DNA of 64,000 bases from Crenalkalicoccus roseus (GTDB taxonomy: Bacteria; Pseudomonadota; Alphaproteobacteria; Acetobacterales; Acetobacteraceae): the NCBI RefSeq assembly GCF_004761865.1, contig NZ_SJDM01000011.1, positions 1 through 64,000 on the forward strand, written 5' to 3'. The translations under genes and the position numbers were made by a program. Under the pieces are notes generated by a model. That model was given only the letters and a program-made list of their open reading frames with translations. It did not search any database and was not told where the DNA came from. Positions within the stretch are counted from its first letter, which is position 1. The number at the start of each line of letters is the position of its first letter. Positions 51,187 through 60,607 of this stretch are shown in pieces.

Positions 51187-51444
51187 ATCCGTGGATGAGG
51201 CCGCGCGGCGGCTTTGTCCACATGCGAGAGGCAGGCCGCAAGTCCCTGCGATTCCCTGGACTCCGCACCGCCGGAAGGGGCGGGATGGAATCTATCCACA
51301 GCCGCGCGCCGCACACAAGTCATTGAATACAAAAGATTTGCCTCGGGCGGCCCTTGTGGCGGCGCAACATGCCCAGGCAGGCAGGGAAGCCGCAACAGGG
51401 CGCGCCGGCGGCGTCCCCAGCCATGGCGGACCGGTTGTGGACAA
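51178..51444. other. Cluster of DnaA-box-like sites; candidate oriC
   Basis: Between plsC and chaC five 9-mers resemble the DnaA box TTATCCACA: 51178 (perfect, minus strand, tgtggataa), 51190 (cgtggatga, two changes), 51214 (ttgtccaca, one), 51292 (ctatccaca, one) and 51436 (tgtggacaa, one). Between them lies an AT-rich patch at 51317-51340 (aagtcattgaatacaaaa) that could unwind. No gene is visible in 51187-51465. In so GC-rich a genome this density is very unlikely by chance. It may be the chromosomal origin or a DnaA-titrating/regulatory site. Confidence 0.6.
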
Positions 51445-51465
51445 ATTGTCGGAAAAACCCGGTGG

Positions 51466-52062
51466 TTACGCGGGCGGAAGCAGGGCCGCGACGCGATCCA
51501 GGCCCGCATCTCTTACCCCCATTGCGCGAAGATGCGCAACCGTATTCAACAGATAGTCGCGGTTCGGCCCCGCCTGCCCCACGCCGCGGGCGATCGCCGC
51601 CGCGGCGGCCTGCGGGCAGAGCCGGCAGTAGCTGGGATGCCGCCGGTTGGCGACGAAGGCGACGGCGCGCACCTCCCGCCCGCTGTCGAGCAGCCGCACC
51701 GGCAGCAGGCGTCGCTCGTACACCGCCTCGGCCGTCGGCATCTCCCGCTCCTGCAGGTAGGCGAGCACTGCCTCGGCGGCCGCCCCCGGCACCCGGAAGG
51801 CGACGCCGCGGCAGGCGCCGCCGCGGTCGAGGCCGAGCACCAGGCCGGGCGCCTCCGGCGTGCCGCGATAGAGGCGGCTCCACAGGCAGAAGCGGCGGTG
51901 CCAGCCCCGCAGCAGGGCCGGGTGCATCTCCGTGTAGGGGAAGCCCGGCTTCCAGATCAGCGAGCCGTAGCCGAACACGTAGAGGTGCCCGTCCGCCTCC
52001 AGCTCGGGCGCGGCCGGGGGCAGCAGCGTGTCGGCAGACAGGAGGGGCGTGGCGTCGGGCAT
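51466..52062 (-). CDS. chaC: ChaC-type gamma-glutamylcyclotransferase
   Basis: 198 residues. The nucleotide-like P-loop YVFGYGSLIWKPGFPY, LLRGWHRRFCLWSRLYRGTP, LGLDRGGACRGVAFRVP and the catalytic Glu region YLQEREMPT are all present, as is CRLCPQAAAAAIARGVG. ChaC cleaves gamma-glutamyl peptides such as glutathione to 5-oxoproline. It starts at 52062 and its stop faces the putative origin region. Confidence 0.93.
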   Translation of the reverse strand: MPDATPLLSADTLLPPAAPELEADGHLYVFGYGSLIWKPGFPYTEMHPALLRGWHRRFCLWSRLYRGTPEAPGLVLGLDRGGACRGVAFRVPGAAAEAVLAYLQEREMPTAEAVYERRLLPVRLLDSGREVRAVAFVANRRHPSYCRLCPQAAAAAIARGVGQAGPNRDYLLNTVAHLRAMGVRDAGLDRVAALLPPA

Positions 52063-52204
52063 CTCGGGCGGGCAGGCTGCGCCGGGCCGCGTTCATGAAG
52101 CATGAACGCCGATCCGCCTCCTTCCCGGACCCGAAGGGGGAGGAGCGGAGGCGCGCCCCGCGCATTCGCGTCCGTCCGCGGGCCGGCCTATACCGCCGCC
52201 GACC

Positions 52205-53290
52205 ATGCCCGCCAAGCCGCCATCGCGGGGCCGCGCCGGCCGCCTGGCCCTCCGCGCCCTGACCGGCCTCGCCCTGCTGCTCGCCCTCGCCGCCGCCGGC
52301 CATGCCGTGCTGTGGCGGCACATGGCCACCAGCCTGGAGCGGGGCTTCGCCGCCTGGGCCGAAGCGCGCCGCGCCCAGGGCTGGCGCATCGAGCACGGCC
52401 CTGCGGAGCGCGGCGGCTGGCCGTTCAGCGCCACCCTCGCCCTGCCCGGCTTCCGCATGCAGGGCGCCGCCGCCACCCTGCCGGGGGGGATGGACTGGCG
52501 CAGCGAGGGCATCGTCCTGCGCCTCACCCTGCCTCGGCTCGACCGGCTGGTGGTGGAGATGCCGGGCCGGCACCGCCTGCGGCTCGGCGATGCCGAGATC
52601 CCCTTCGCCGCCGACCGGCTGCGGGCGACGATGCCCATCGAGCGCCACGTGCTGCCGCGCGAGGCGGCGCTGGAGGCGGAGCGGCTGCGCCTCGCCACCG
52701 CCGCCGGGCCGCTGGAGCTGCGCCGCGCCTGGCTCGAGGTGGAGACGCGCAGCACCGCGATCGAGGGCGAGCCCGCCCTCGCGCTGCGCGGCACCGCCGA
52801 GGAGGTGGCGCTGCCCCCCGGCCTCGCCCCCGCGGGCGTCGCGGCGCTCGGGCGCGTGGTGCAGGGGGCGGAGCTCGACCTGGCGCTGAGCGGGCCGGTG
52901 CCGCCGGGCCGCCACCCCGCCGACCGCGCCGGGGCCTGGCGCGACGGCGGCGGCACGCTGGAGCTGCGCAGCCTTGTCCTGCGCTGGGGCCCCGCCACCG
53001 CCACCGCCGCCGCCACCCTGACGCTCGACGAGGCGCTGCAGCCGATGGGGGCGGGCCTGCTGCGCCTGGCCGGCGGGACGCAGGTGATCGAGGCCGCCGC
53101 CGCCTCGGGGCTGCTGTCTCCTTCCGGCGCCGCCACGGCGCGGATGGCGCTGCGCCTGATCCAGCGCCCCTCGCCCGAGGGCGGGCCGCCGCAGGCCGAG
53201 GTGCCGCTGACCCTGGAAGGGGGGGTGCTGAGCCTCGCCCGCCTTCCCCTCGCCCGGCTGCCGGAATGGCGCTGGCCGGGGCGGCCGTGA
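52205..53290 (+). CDS. DUF2125 domain-containing protein
   Basis: 361 residues with an N-terminal membrane helix (TGLALLLALAAAGHAVLW) and a long periplasmic beta-rich domain. The DUF2125 hallmark is the start of the domain: GWRIEHGPAERGGWPFSATL, ALPGFRM and TLPRLDRLVVEMPGRHRL. The family sits in the alphaproteobacterial cell envelope and has no assigned function. It is usually near tyrA and chaC, as here. Confidence 0.85.
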   Translation: MPAKPPSRGRAGRLALRALTGLALLLALAAAGHAVLWRHMATSLERGFAAWAEARRAQGWRIEHGPAERGGWPFSATLALPGFRMQGAAATLPGGMDWRSEGIVLRLTLPRLDRLVVEMPGRHRLRLGDAEIPFAADRLRATMPIERHVLPREAALEAERLRLATAAGPLELRRAWLEVETRSTAIEGEPALALRGTAEEVALPPGLAPAGVAALGRVVQGAELDLALSGPVPPGRHPADRAGAWRDGGGTLELRSLVLRWGPATATAAATLTLDEALQPMGAGLLRLAGGTQVIEAAAASGLLSPSGAATARMALRLIQRPSPEGGPPQAEVPLTLEGGVLSLARLPLARLPEWRWPGRP

Positions 53291-53464
53291 CGCCGGGGGT
53301 TCCCTCCCCCGCGGCGGGCACCTATACTCCGCTCATGCTGCGTGATCGGCTCCTCACCGCGCGAATTACCGGCCCGGCCGCCTGAGCCGCGCCGCGGGCT
53401 GGCGGCGCGCGCCGCGCTGCCGGGTTCCTTCCCGAAACCCCCGCCTCTCGCCGGAGCCGCCGCC

Positions 53465-53737
53465 ATGACCGATGCCGACCTCGTCCCCGTCCGCTTCCTC
53501 GTGCACGCCGATGCCTTCCCCGGCCTGTTGAGCCGCCTCCTCGAACCCCTGGCCAAGCGCGACCTGACGCCCGATGCCGTGCAGGCCGTGCGCGAGGGCG
53601 AGGCGATGCGGGCCGAACTCGTGCTGCACGCCATGCCGGCCGGCATGGTCCATCTCGTCGCCGGCAATCTTGGCCAGGTGATCGGCGTGCGCAGCGTGCG
53701 CACGGAACGCGCGGAGACGCTGCGCGCCGCGGCGTGA
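53465..53737 (+). CDS. Small ACT-domain-like protein
   Basis: 90 residues. The arrangement beta-alpha-beta-beta-alpha-beta is suggested by LVPVRFLVHADAFPGLLSRL, a helix LEPLAKRDLTPDAVQAVREG, and VHLVAGNLGQVIGVRSVRTE. This resembles the ACT domain of acetolactate synthase small subunits (IlvN/IlvH) without their C-terminal part. No large subunit is adjacent, but an AHAS-family enzyme is coded at 33004. The role is unknown. The 5' flank (53291-53464) has no other gene. Confidence 0.6.
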   Translation: MTDADLVPVRFLVHADAFPGLLSRLLEPLAKRDLTPDAVQAVREGEAMRAELVLHAMPAGMVHLVAGNLGQVIGVRSVRTERAETLRAAA

Positions 53738-53855
53738 CCGCCGCGCCACGCCGCGGCGCTCATGCCAATGTGACGCTGCGGCGCAGCGAAAAAGCCATGG
53801 ACAGGCCCCGGTGCCGGCGGGCTTACATTAGCAAGTCCTGCCGAGGGGACCGCCC

Positions 53856-55334
53856 ATGCTGTGGGATGCCTTCCCGAGTGCGCTCGACCTGGCGCGCTTC
53901 CAGTTCGCCTTCACCGTCACCTTCCACTTCATCTTTCCCGCCTTCACCATCGGCTTGGCCAGCTACCTCGCGGTGCTGGAGGGGCTGTGGCTGTGGACGA
54001 AGCGCGAGGTCTATCTCGACGTCTTCCGCTTCTGGCTGAAGATCTTCGCCGTCGCCTTCGCCATGGGCGTGGTCAGCGGCATCGTCATGTCCTACCAGTT
54101 CGGCACCAACTGGTCGGTGTTCGCCGACCGCACGGCGCCGGTGCTGGGCCCGCTCCTCGGCTACGAGGTGCTGACCGCCTTCTTCCTGGAAGCCGGCTTC
54201 CTCGGCGTGATGCTGTTCGGCCTCGGCCGCGTGGGCAAGGGGCTGCACTTCACCGCCACCTGCCTGGTCGCGATCGGCACGCTGATCTCGGGCTTCTGGA
54301 TCCTCTCGGCCAATTCCTGGATGCACACGCCGGCGGGCTACTCCATCGCCCCGGACGGGCGCTTCATGCCGGAGGACTGGTGGGCGATCGTGTTCAACCC
54401 CTCCTTCCCGCTGCGCTTCCTGCACACCATCACCGGCGCCTACCTGACCACGGCGATGATCATCGGCGCCGTCGCCGCCTGGCACCTGCTGCGCGAGCGG
54501 CTGCGCGCCGGCATGGCGGTGCCGGCCGAGCGGCTGAACGAGCGCGCGAAGGTGATGTTCTCCATGGCGATGTGGATGGCTGCGGCGGTGGCTCCCGTGC
54601 AGGCGGTGTTCGGCGACCTGCAGGGCCTCCTGGCCTTCCGCTACCAGCCGCAGAAGGTCGCCGCCATGGAAGGCCACTGGGAGACGCAGCGCGGCGCGCC
54701 GTTGATCCTGTTCGGCTTCCCCGACATGGAGCGGGAGGAGACGCGCATGGCGGTCTCCATCCCGAGGCTCGGCAGCCTGATCCTGACGCATGAGTGGGAC
54801 GGCGAGGTGCGCGGGCTGAAGGCCTTCCCGCCCGAGCAGCGCCCGACCAACGTGCCGCTGGTGTTCTGGTCGTTCCGGATCATGGTGGCGATGGGCGTGC
54901 TGATGATCGCCCTCGGCCTGATCTCGCTCTGGCTGCGCTGGAAGGGGCGGCTCTACACCACCCCCTGGTTCCTGCGCTTCGCCATCGCCATGGGTCCCTC
55001 GGGGCTGATCGCGGTCACCTTCGGCTGGATCACCACCGAGGCGGGGCGGCAGCCCTACACGGTCTACAACCTGCTGACGACGGCCGAGAGCGTCTCGCCC
55101 ATCGCCGCGCCCGCGGTGGCGACCTCGCTGGCGATGTTCATCGTGGTCTACTTCGTCGTCTTCGGCGCCGGCACCTGGTACCTGTTCCGCCTGTTCGGCA
55201 AGACGCCGGCGGCGCACGAGAGCGACATCGCGGCGGAGGAGCCGATCCGCACCGCCGGCATCACCCCCGCGCCGCAGGTGGCGCGGCGCGGCGCCAGCGG
55301 CCCCGGGCGCCACACCGTGGAGCAGCGCGGATGA
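53856..55334 (+). CDS. cydA: Cytochrome bd-type quinol oxidase subunit I (cyanide-insensitive, short Q-loop)
   Basis: 492 residues with nine predicted helices. The haem ligands are H24 (FTVTFHFIFPAF), H190 (FLHTITGAY) and M343 (FRIMVAMG); E104 and E112 in GYEVLTAFFLEAGF are the proton-path glutamates. M343 instead of 393 in E. coli shows that about 50 residues of the Q-loop are missing, the CioA type. The enzyme oxidises ubiquinol and reduces oxygen at the inner membrane without pumping protons, giving growth at low oxygen or with cyanide. cydB overlaps by ATGA. No FNR-like site is evident upstream. Confidence 0.95.
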   Translation: MLWDAFPSALDLARFQFAFTVTFHFIFPAFTIGLASYLAVLEGLWLWTKREVYLDVFRFWLKIFAVAFAMGVVSGIVMSYQFGTNWSVFADRTAPVLGPLLGYEVLTAFFLEAGFLGVMLFGLGRVGKGLHFTATCLVAIGTLISGFWILSANSWMHTPAGYSIAPDGRFMPEDWWAIVFNPSFPLRFLHTITGAYLTTAMIIGAVAAWHLLRERLRAGMAVPAERLNERAKVMFSMAMWMAAAVAPVQAVFGDLQGLLAFRYQPQKVAAMEGHWETQRGAPLILFGFPDMEREETRMAVSIPRLGSLILTHEWDGEVRGLKAFPPEQRPTNVPLVFWSFRIMVAMGVLMIALGLISLWLRWKGRLYTTPWFLRFAIAMGPSGLIAVTFGWITTEAGRQPYTVYNLLTTAESVSPIAAPAVATSLAMFIVVYFVVFGAGTWYLFRLFGKTPAAHESDIAAEEPIRTAGITPAPQVARRGASGPGRHTVEQRG

Positions 55335-56431
55335 GCGCCGAGACCATCGCCACCATCTGGGCCTTCCTGATCGCCACCGCGGTGTTCCTCTACGTGGTGA
55401 TGGACGGCTTCGACCTCGGCATCGGCATCCTCTTCCCCTGGATGCAGGACCGCGAGGACCGCGACATCGCGGTGAACACCGTGGCGCCGGTCTGGGACGG
55501 TAACGAGACCTGGCTGATCCTTGGCGGCGGCGGGCTGTTCGCGGTGTTCCCGCTGGCCTACGCCACCATCCTGCCGGCGCTCTACATGCCGCTGATCGTC
55601 ATGCTGCTGGCGCTGGTGTTCCGCGGCGTGGCCTTCGAGATGCGGTTCCGCGCCGAAAGCGACTCCCAGCGCCGCTTCTGGGACTGGTCCTTCTCCGGCG
55701 GCAGCATCGCCGCCGCCTTCACCCAGGGCATCGCGCTCGGCGCGCTGGTGCAGGGCATCCAGGTGGAGGACCGCGCCTATGCCGGGGGGTGGTGGGACTG
55801 GCTCACCGCCTATTCGCTGTTCACCGGCGTCGCGCTGGTGGCGGGCTACGGGCTGCTCGGTGCGAGCTGGCTGGTGTGGAAGACCGAGGGCGGGCTGCAG
55901 GAGCGGGCGCGCGACCTCGCGCGCGTGCTCGGCCTCGTCACGCTGCTGTTCATCGCCGCGGTCAGCGCCATCATGCCCTTCCTGCTGCCGGAATTCCGCG
56001 CCCGGTGGTTCAGCTTCCCGACCATCCTGCTGGCGCTGCCGGTGCCGGTGCTGCTGGTGCTGCTCGCGGTGCGCTTCTTCCGCGCGCTCGAGCCCACGCC
56101 GGCGCGGGAGGCCGAGGCGGCGCGGGCGCCCGACCCGCGGCTGCCGCCCGAGGCGCCGCCGCGGCCGACGGGGCGCGTCATCTGGCACGACAGCGTGCCG
56201 TTCTTCTGCGCGCTCGGCTTCTTCCTGCTGTCCTATGTCGGGCTCGGCATCTCCATGTGGCCGCTGATCGTGCCGCCGGAAATCACCATCTGGGATGCCG
56301 CGGCCCCGGCCTCCACGCAGCTCTTCCTGCTGGTCGGCGCGGCGGTGCTGCTGCCCATCATCCTCGCCTACACCGGCTACGTGTACTGGATCTTCCGCGG
56401 CAAGGTCCGCGCCGGGGAGGGCTACCACTGA
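55331..56431 (+). CDS. cydB: Cytochrome bd-type quinol oxidase subunit II
   Basis: 366 residues, eight helices. Conserved CydB features include VVMDGFDLGIGILFPWMQ, NTVAPVWDGNETWLILGGGG, FPLAYATILPALYMPLIVML, FRGVAFEMRFR and MWPLIVPPEITIWDAAAPAS. It pairs with subunit I and stabilises the haems. The gene overlaps cydA by four bases and is followed by the 33-residue cydX-like frame through a one-base TGATG overlap. Confidence 0.95.
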   Translation: MSAETIATIWAFLIATAVFLYVVMDGFDLGIGILFPWMQDREDRDIAVNTVAPVWDGNETWLILGGGGLFAVFPLAYATILPALYMPLIVMLLALVFRGVAFEMRFRAESDSQRRFWDWSFSGGSIAAAFTQGIALGALVQGIQVEDRAYAGGWWDWLTAYSLFTGVALVAGYGLLGASWLVWKTEGGLQERARDLARVLGLVTLLFIAAVSAIMPFLLPEFRARWFSFPTILLALPVPVLLVLLAVRFFRALEPTPAREAEAARAPDPRLPPEAPPRPTGRVIWHDSVPFFCALGFFLLSYVGLGISMWPLIVPPEITIWDAAAPASTQLFLLVGAAVLLPIILAYTGYVYWIFRGKVRAGEGYH

Positions 56432-56532
56432 TGGGCCGGCGCCTGCTGTGGTTCGCCGCGCTGTGGCTCGCGGGGGTGGCGGCGGTCGGGCTGCTCGCCC
56501 TGCTGGTGCGGCTGGTGATGCCCGGGCGGTGA
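56431..56532 (+). CDS. CydX/DUF2474-like bd-oxidase small subunit (33 residues)
   Basis: One membrane helix, WFAALWLAGVAAVGLLALLV, with RR at the N-terminus and MPGR at the end: the DUF2474 pattern that accompanies cyanide-insensitive cydAB operons. It begins within the stop of cydB (TGATG), so it is co-translated. A single-helix accessory subunit (CydX in E. coli) is needed for stable bd oxidase. Confidence 0.85.
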   Translation: MGRRLLWFAALWLAGVAAVGLLALLVRLVMPGR

Positions 56533-56557
56533 CGGGCGCCCGCCCGGGCCGCCCGGC

Positions 56558-57547
56558 TCAGTCGAGCTGGGCGCCGGAGATCTCCACCAGCCGCTGCCAG
56601 CGCGGCGTCTCCTCGCGGATGCGCGCCGCCAGCACCTCCGGGCTCGCGCTGGTGATGACGGTGTAGCCGATCGGCCGCAGCCGCTCGACGAATTCCGGCT
56701 GCGCCGCCACCTGGTGCACCGCCTCGAACAGCCGTCGGATCGCCGCCTCAGGCGTGCCGCGCGGCGCCATGATCGCGCTCCAGGTCTGGATGTCGAGGTC
56801 GCCGAGGCCGAGATCGGCGAACTCCGCGAGCCCCGGCACCTCCGGCAGGATCTCCAGCCGCCGCGCGCTGGAGACGGCGAGGGCGCGCAGCCGCCCCGCC
56901 TCCACATGCGGCATCAGCGCCGGCATCACGTCGAACATCATGTCGATGGTGCCCGACAGCACGTCGTTGATGGCCGGCGCGCCGCCGCGATAGGGCACGT
57001 GCAGGATGCGCGCGCCGGTGGCGCGGTTCACCGCCTCGATCGTCAGGTGGCTGGTGGTGCCGGTGCCGGAGGAGCCCATGCGCACCCGCTCCGGGTTGGC
57101 GCGCGCCCAGGCGATCAGGCTGCGGAAGTCGGTCCAGCCGTTGCGCTGCGCCGCCTCGGCGTTCACCACGCAGAGCACCGCCCCGGTGACGATCTCCGAG
57201 ACGGGCGCGAAATCCCGCTGCGGGTCGAAGGGCAGGTTGCGGTAGAGGAAGGGCGCGGCGCAGAGGGTGGTGACGCCGATGATGCCGATGGTGTTGCCAT
57301 CCGGCGCCGCCTTGGCCAGCGCGTCGGCGCCGATGTTCCCGCCGGCGCCGCCGCGGTTCTCCACCACCACGGTCTGGCCGAGGACCGCCCCCAGCCGCTC
57401 CGCGGTGAGGCGGCCGAGCAGGTCCACCGCCCCGCCCGGTGGGAAGGGCACGATCAGGCGCATCGCCCGCCCGCCCGGCTGGGCGAGGGCGGCGGGCGCG
57501 GCCAGCAGCGTTGCGGAGCCAAGCAAGAGTTCGCGTCGTCCCGGCAT
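56558..57547 (-). CDS. Tripartite tricarboxylate transporter receptor (Bug/TctC family)
   Basis: 329 residues with a signal (LLLGSATLLAAPAALA-QP). Bug motifs are MRLIVPFPPGGAVDLLGRL, LGQTVVVENRGGAGGNIGAD, AAPDGNTIGIIGV and LHVPYRGGAPAINDVLSGTI. It is a solitary gene convergent with the cyd operon and unrelated in position to any membrane subunit. The ligand is unknown. Confidence 0.93.
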   Translation of the reverse strand: MPGRRELLLGSATLLAAPAALAQPGGRAMRLIVPFPPGGAVDLLGRLTAERLGAVLGQTVVVENRGGAGGNIGADALAKAAPDGNTIGIIGVTTLCAAPFLYRNLPFDPQRDFAPVSEIVTGAVLCVVNAEAAQRNGWTDFRSLIAWARANPERVRMGSSGTGTTSHLTIEAVNRATGARILHVPYRGGAPAINDVLSGTIDMMFDVMPALMPHVEAGRLRALAVSSARRLEILPEVPGLAEFADLGLGDLDIQTWSAIMAPRGTPEAAIRRLFEAVHQVAAQPEFVERLRPIGYTVITSASPEVLAARIREETPRWQRLVEISGAQLD

Positions 57548-57646
57548 CGTCGGTCCTCCTTTCGCCCCCGCGGCCGGGGGCGGCCATGGTTGCACATCAG
57601 CGGCCGGGGGCGCGCCGGGTTCGCCACGGCGCAGGCCGCGCCGCGC

Positions 57647-58534
57647 TCAGGCCTGCTTGCGCTCGATCAGACCGCGGCGGATGGACCGCCCGCGGCGGAT
57701 GCGGTCCTCGATGAACTCCGCCTGGCCCCAGCGGATGGCGCGGCCGAAGGCCTGCGCGTCCTCGGTGAAGCGGGCCAGCATCTCCAGCACCGCCTCACGG
57801 TTGTTGAGGAACACGTCGCGCCACATGTCCACGTCCGAGGCGGCGATGCGGGTGAAGTCGCGGAAGCCGGAGGCGGCGAATTTCAACACCGCCTCGCGCG
57901 TCTCCTCCGCCAGGTCGTCCGCGGTGCCGCAGATGGTGAAGGCGATGAGGTGCGGCAGGTGGGAGACGATGGCCACCACCTTGTCGTGCGTCGCCGCGTC
58001 CATGGTCTCGACCATGGAGCCGCAGCGGCGCCACAGCTCCGCCACCTTCTCCGCCGCCTCCGGGTCGGAGCCGGGCAGCGGCGTCAGGATGCAGTAGCGG
58101 CCCTGGAACAGGGTGGGGAAGCCGGCGTCCGGCCCGCTGTGCTCGGTGCCCGCCATCGGGTGCGCAGGCACGAGGTGCACGCCCTCGGGCAGCAGCGGAA
58201 CGAGGTCGCGCACCACGCTGCCCTTGGTGGAGCCGACATCGGAGAGGATGGCACCCGGCATCAGGTGCGGCGCGATCACCCGCATCACCCCGGCATAGGC
58301 GCCGACCGGGATGCAGAGGATGACGCAATCGGCGCCGCGCACCGCGCGCGCCGCGTCCGCCTCCACCGCGTCGGCGATGCCGAGTTCGCGCACGCGCGCC
58401 AGCGTCTCCGCCCGGCGGGAATGCGCCACCACCTGGCGCGCGATGTCCCCGCGCTCCTGCGCCACGCGGGCGATGGAGCTGCCGATCAGCCCGATCCCGA
58501 CCAGGCAGAGCCGCTCGAAGAGCGGTTCAGCCAT
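57647..58534 (-). CDS. tyrA: Prephenate/arogenate (cyclohexadienyl) dehydrogenase
   Basis: 295 residues. NAD-binding [20 protein letters not shown] is followed by [13 protein letters not shown], the catalytic His segment [20 protein letters not shown] and [19 protein letters not shown], all of TyrA. It converts prephenate or arogenate to 4-hydroxyphenylpyruvate or tyrosine. It overlaps hisC by 8 bases and is the last gene of the chorismate mutase-hisC-tyrA operon. Confidence 0.95.
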   Translation of the reverse strand: MAEPLFERLCLVGIGLIGSSIARVAQERGDIARQVVAHSRRAETLARVRELGIADAVEADAARAVRGADCVILCIPVGAYAGVMRVIAPHLMPGAILSDVGSTKGSVVRDLVPLLPEGVHLVPAHPMAGTEHSGPDAGFPTLFQGRYCILTPLPGSDPEAAEKVAELWRRCGSMVETMDAATHDKVVAIVSHLPHLIAFTICGTADDLAEETREAVLKFAASGFRDFTRIAASDVDMWRDVFLNNREAVLEMLARFTEDAQAFGRAIRWGQAEFIEDRIRRGRSIRRGLIERKQA

Positions 58535-59627
58535 GGGAGGGCGCGTCGCGCATGAAGGCCGAGAGCGCCTCGATCACCATGCCGCACTCCTCCGCCTGGC
58601 CGACGGTGATGCGCAGGGCCTGCGGCAGGCCGTAGGCGCCCATGGCACGCACGATCAGCCCGCGCCCGCGCAGCGCCGCATCCGCCGCCTTCGCCCGCGC
58701 CGGCGTGCCGAAATCGGCGAGGACGAAATTGCCGTGGCTCGGGTGCACCGTGATGCCGGCGGCGCGCAGCCCCTCCGCGAGCCGCGCACGCCACGCCTCG
58801 TTGTGCGCGACCGAGCGCTCCACCCAGCCCGGCTCGGCCAGCGCGGCGATTCCGGCGGCGAGCGCCGCGGCGTTGACGTTGAACGGCCCGCGCACGCGGT
58901 TGAGGATGTCCGCGACCGGCGCCGGCGCGTAGGCCCAGCCGAGCCGCGCGCCGCCGAGGCCGAAGATCTTGCTGAAGGTGCGGGTCATCACCGTGTTGGT
59001 GCCCGCCTCGACCAGCGCCACGCCGGGATCGTAGGCGGGATCGGTGACGTATTCGGCATAGGCCGCGTCCAGCACCAGCAGGATGTCCTCGCGCAGGCCG
59101 TTGCGCAGCCGCGCCACCTCGGCCGCCGGCAGCATCGCGCCGGTGGGGTTGTTGGGGTTGGCGAGGAAGACCAGCTTCGTGCGCGGCCCGACCGCGGCCA
59201 GCATGGCGTCCACGTCGGCGGTGAGGTTCCGCTCCGGCGCCTTGATCACCCGGCAGCCGGCGTAGCGGCCGGAGATGTCGTACATGATGAAACCATGCGC
59301 GCTCATCACCAGCTCCGTCCCCTCGCCGCCATAGGCGAGGATCAGGTGCTGGATCAGCTCGTCCGAGCCGTTGCCGCAGACGATGCGCTCGGGGTCGAGG
59401 CCGAAGCGCGCGCCGATGGCGCGACGCAGCGCGGTGGCGCCGCCATCGGGGTAGCGGTGCATCTCCCGCGCCGCCGCCGCCATCGCCTCCACCGCGCCGG
59501 GCGGCGGGCCGAAGGCGCCCTCGTTGGAGGAGAGCTTCACCACGCGGTTGACGCCCGGGATCTTCGATTCGCCCCCAACATAGGGCTCGATCGAGAGGAT
59601 GGAGGGGCGGGGCTGCGGCAAGGTCAC
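58527..59627 (-). CDS. hisC: Histidinol-phosphate / aromatic aminotransferase (HisC family)
   Basis: 366 residues from a GTG at 59627 (GGAGCCTGACGCC precedes it). The PLP lysine is K220 in [18 protein letters not shown]160 (LANPNNPTG), D187 and Y190 ([11 protein letters not shown]) complete the cofactor site. Its place between a chorismate mutase gene and tyrA suggests that it transaminates prephenate or 4-hydroxyphenylpyruvate, besides or instead of histidinol phosphate. Confidence 0.93.
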   Translation of the reverse strand: MTLPQPRPSILSIEPYVGGESKIPGVNRVVKLSSNEGAFGPPPGAVEAMAAAAREMHRYPDGGATALRRAIGARFGLDPERIVCGNGSDELIQHLILAYGGEGTELVMSAHGFIMYDISGRYAGCRVIKAPERNLTADVDAMLAAVGPRTKLVFLANPNNPTGAMLPAAEVARLRNGLREDILLVLDAAYAEYVTDPAYDPGVALVEAGTNTVMTRTFSKIFGLGGARLGWAYAPAPVADILNRVRGPFNVNAAALAAGIAALAEPGWVERSVAHNEAWRARLAEGLRAAGITVHPSHGNFVLADFGTPARAKAADAALRGRGLIVRAMGAYGLPQALRITVGQAEECGMVIEALSAFMRDAPSHG

Positions 59628-59631
59628 GGCG

Positions 59632-60480
59632 TCAGGCTCCTCGCAGCGGCACGGCGTAGAAGCCGAGCGGCAGGACATGGTCCACGCGCAGCGCGGCGAG
59701 GCGCGGATCGCCCGCCTCCACCACGCCCTCCACCTCGGCGAGCGCAAGCGGGGCGGCACCGTCGCGGCGCAGCAGCAGGTGGCGCGGCGGCATTCCGGCA
59801 TCCGCCAGCGCCTCGCGCAGCCGGGTGCGGCTCTCCGCCACCCCGCCCTGCAGCCGCAGCAGGGAGCGGTCCTCGCCGGAGGGATCCGGGGCGCCGGGCG
59901 TGACCACCATCGCCTCCGCCCCCGGCGCGCCGGTGGACCAAAAGGGCAGCCGGGCGGAGACCTGCAGGCGGGGGCTGTCGAGCGCCGTCCACCAGGCGGA
60001 CCCGGCGGGCTCCCCCTCCTCCGGCGCCGGCAGCACGGCGACCGGCACCTCGCCCGAGGCGAGCATCCCCAGCGCCCGCGCCGGGGCCGGTGCCTCGACC
60101 AGCGGCGTCAGCAGGCCGAAATGCTCGCGCGCGAGGCGCATCCCCTCCCCCCCGGCACAGACGGCAATGGCGAAGGGCCCCTGCAGGGCGGTGGAGGCGG
60201 CGAACAGGTCCCGCCACAGCCGCACCACCGCCGCGAAGGGCAGCGGGCCGGCATGGCGATCCCGCAGGCGGCGCAGCACCCGCGCCTCCCGCCCCGGGCG
60301 CAGGGTGGAGGCACCGGTCTTGGCGCGGCTGCCGGCGAGGCGCGCCACCACGCCGGCGCGGCGCATCAGCAGGTCGTGCAGCGCGTCGTCCAGCGCGTCG
60401 ATCTCCCCGCGCAGGGCGGCGAGGGCGCCGGCACCCTCCGCCGGGGCGGGGGCGACATCGGTATCGGTGGCTCGGGTCAT
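59632..60480 (-). CDS. Chorismate mutase with divergent C-terminal domain (PheA-like)
   Basis: 282 residues. The N-terminal AroQ helix bundle is at about 20-95 ([32 protein letters not shown]). The remaining 185 residues ([40 protein letters not shown] and an ACT-like tail [20 protein letters not shown]) occupy the place of prephenate dehydratase. However, the dehydratase Thr-Arg-Phe motif is not found, so that activity is doubtful. It is the first gene of the tyrA operon. Its stop lies 4 bases before the hisC start. Confidence 0.8.
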   Translation of the reverse strand: MTRATDTDVAPAPAEGAGALAALRGEIDALDDALHDLLMRRAGVVARLAGSRAKTGASTLRPGREARVLRRLRDRHAGPLPFAAVVRLWRDLFAASTALQGPFAIAVCAGGEGMRLAREHFGLLTPLVEAPAPARALGMLASGEVPVAVLPAPEEGEPAGSAWWTALDSPRLQVSARLPFWSTGAPGAEAMVVTPGAPDPSGEDRSLLRLQGGVAESRTRLREALADAGMPPRHLLLRRDGAAPLALAEVEGVVEAGDPRLAALRVDHVLPLGFYAVPLRGA

Positions 60481-60497
60481 CGCCTGCGTCTTTCGCC

Positions 60498-60607
60498 GCA
60501 GCAATAGACGCGGGCGGGCCGGGCGCCAAGCCAGGGCGCGCCGCCACCGGACCATCCGCCAAGCGGGCCGGACGGTTGAAGCCGGGGGCGCAGGGGCCTA
60601 TTGCTGC
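60498..60607 (+). promoter_or_regulatory. metX leader with perfect 10-bp distant inverted repeat
   Basis: gcagcaatag (60498-60507) and ctattgctgc (60598-60607) can pair across 90 bases, closing a GC-rich loop that has its own possible hairpins (near 60560-60575). The second arm lies 28 bases before the metX ATG. A methionine or SAM leader is expected here from alphaproteobacterial precedent, but the sequence does not fit the SAM-II pattern I know. Confidence 0.35.

Noticed and set aside
51187-51465. Open frames crossing the plsC-chaC space
   Set aside because: They ignore the DnaA boxes, show poor codon bias, and extend antisense into chaC without family features.
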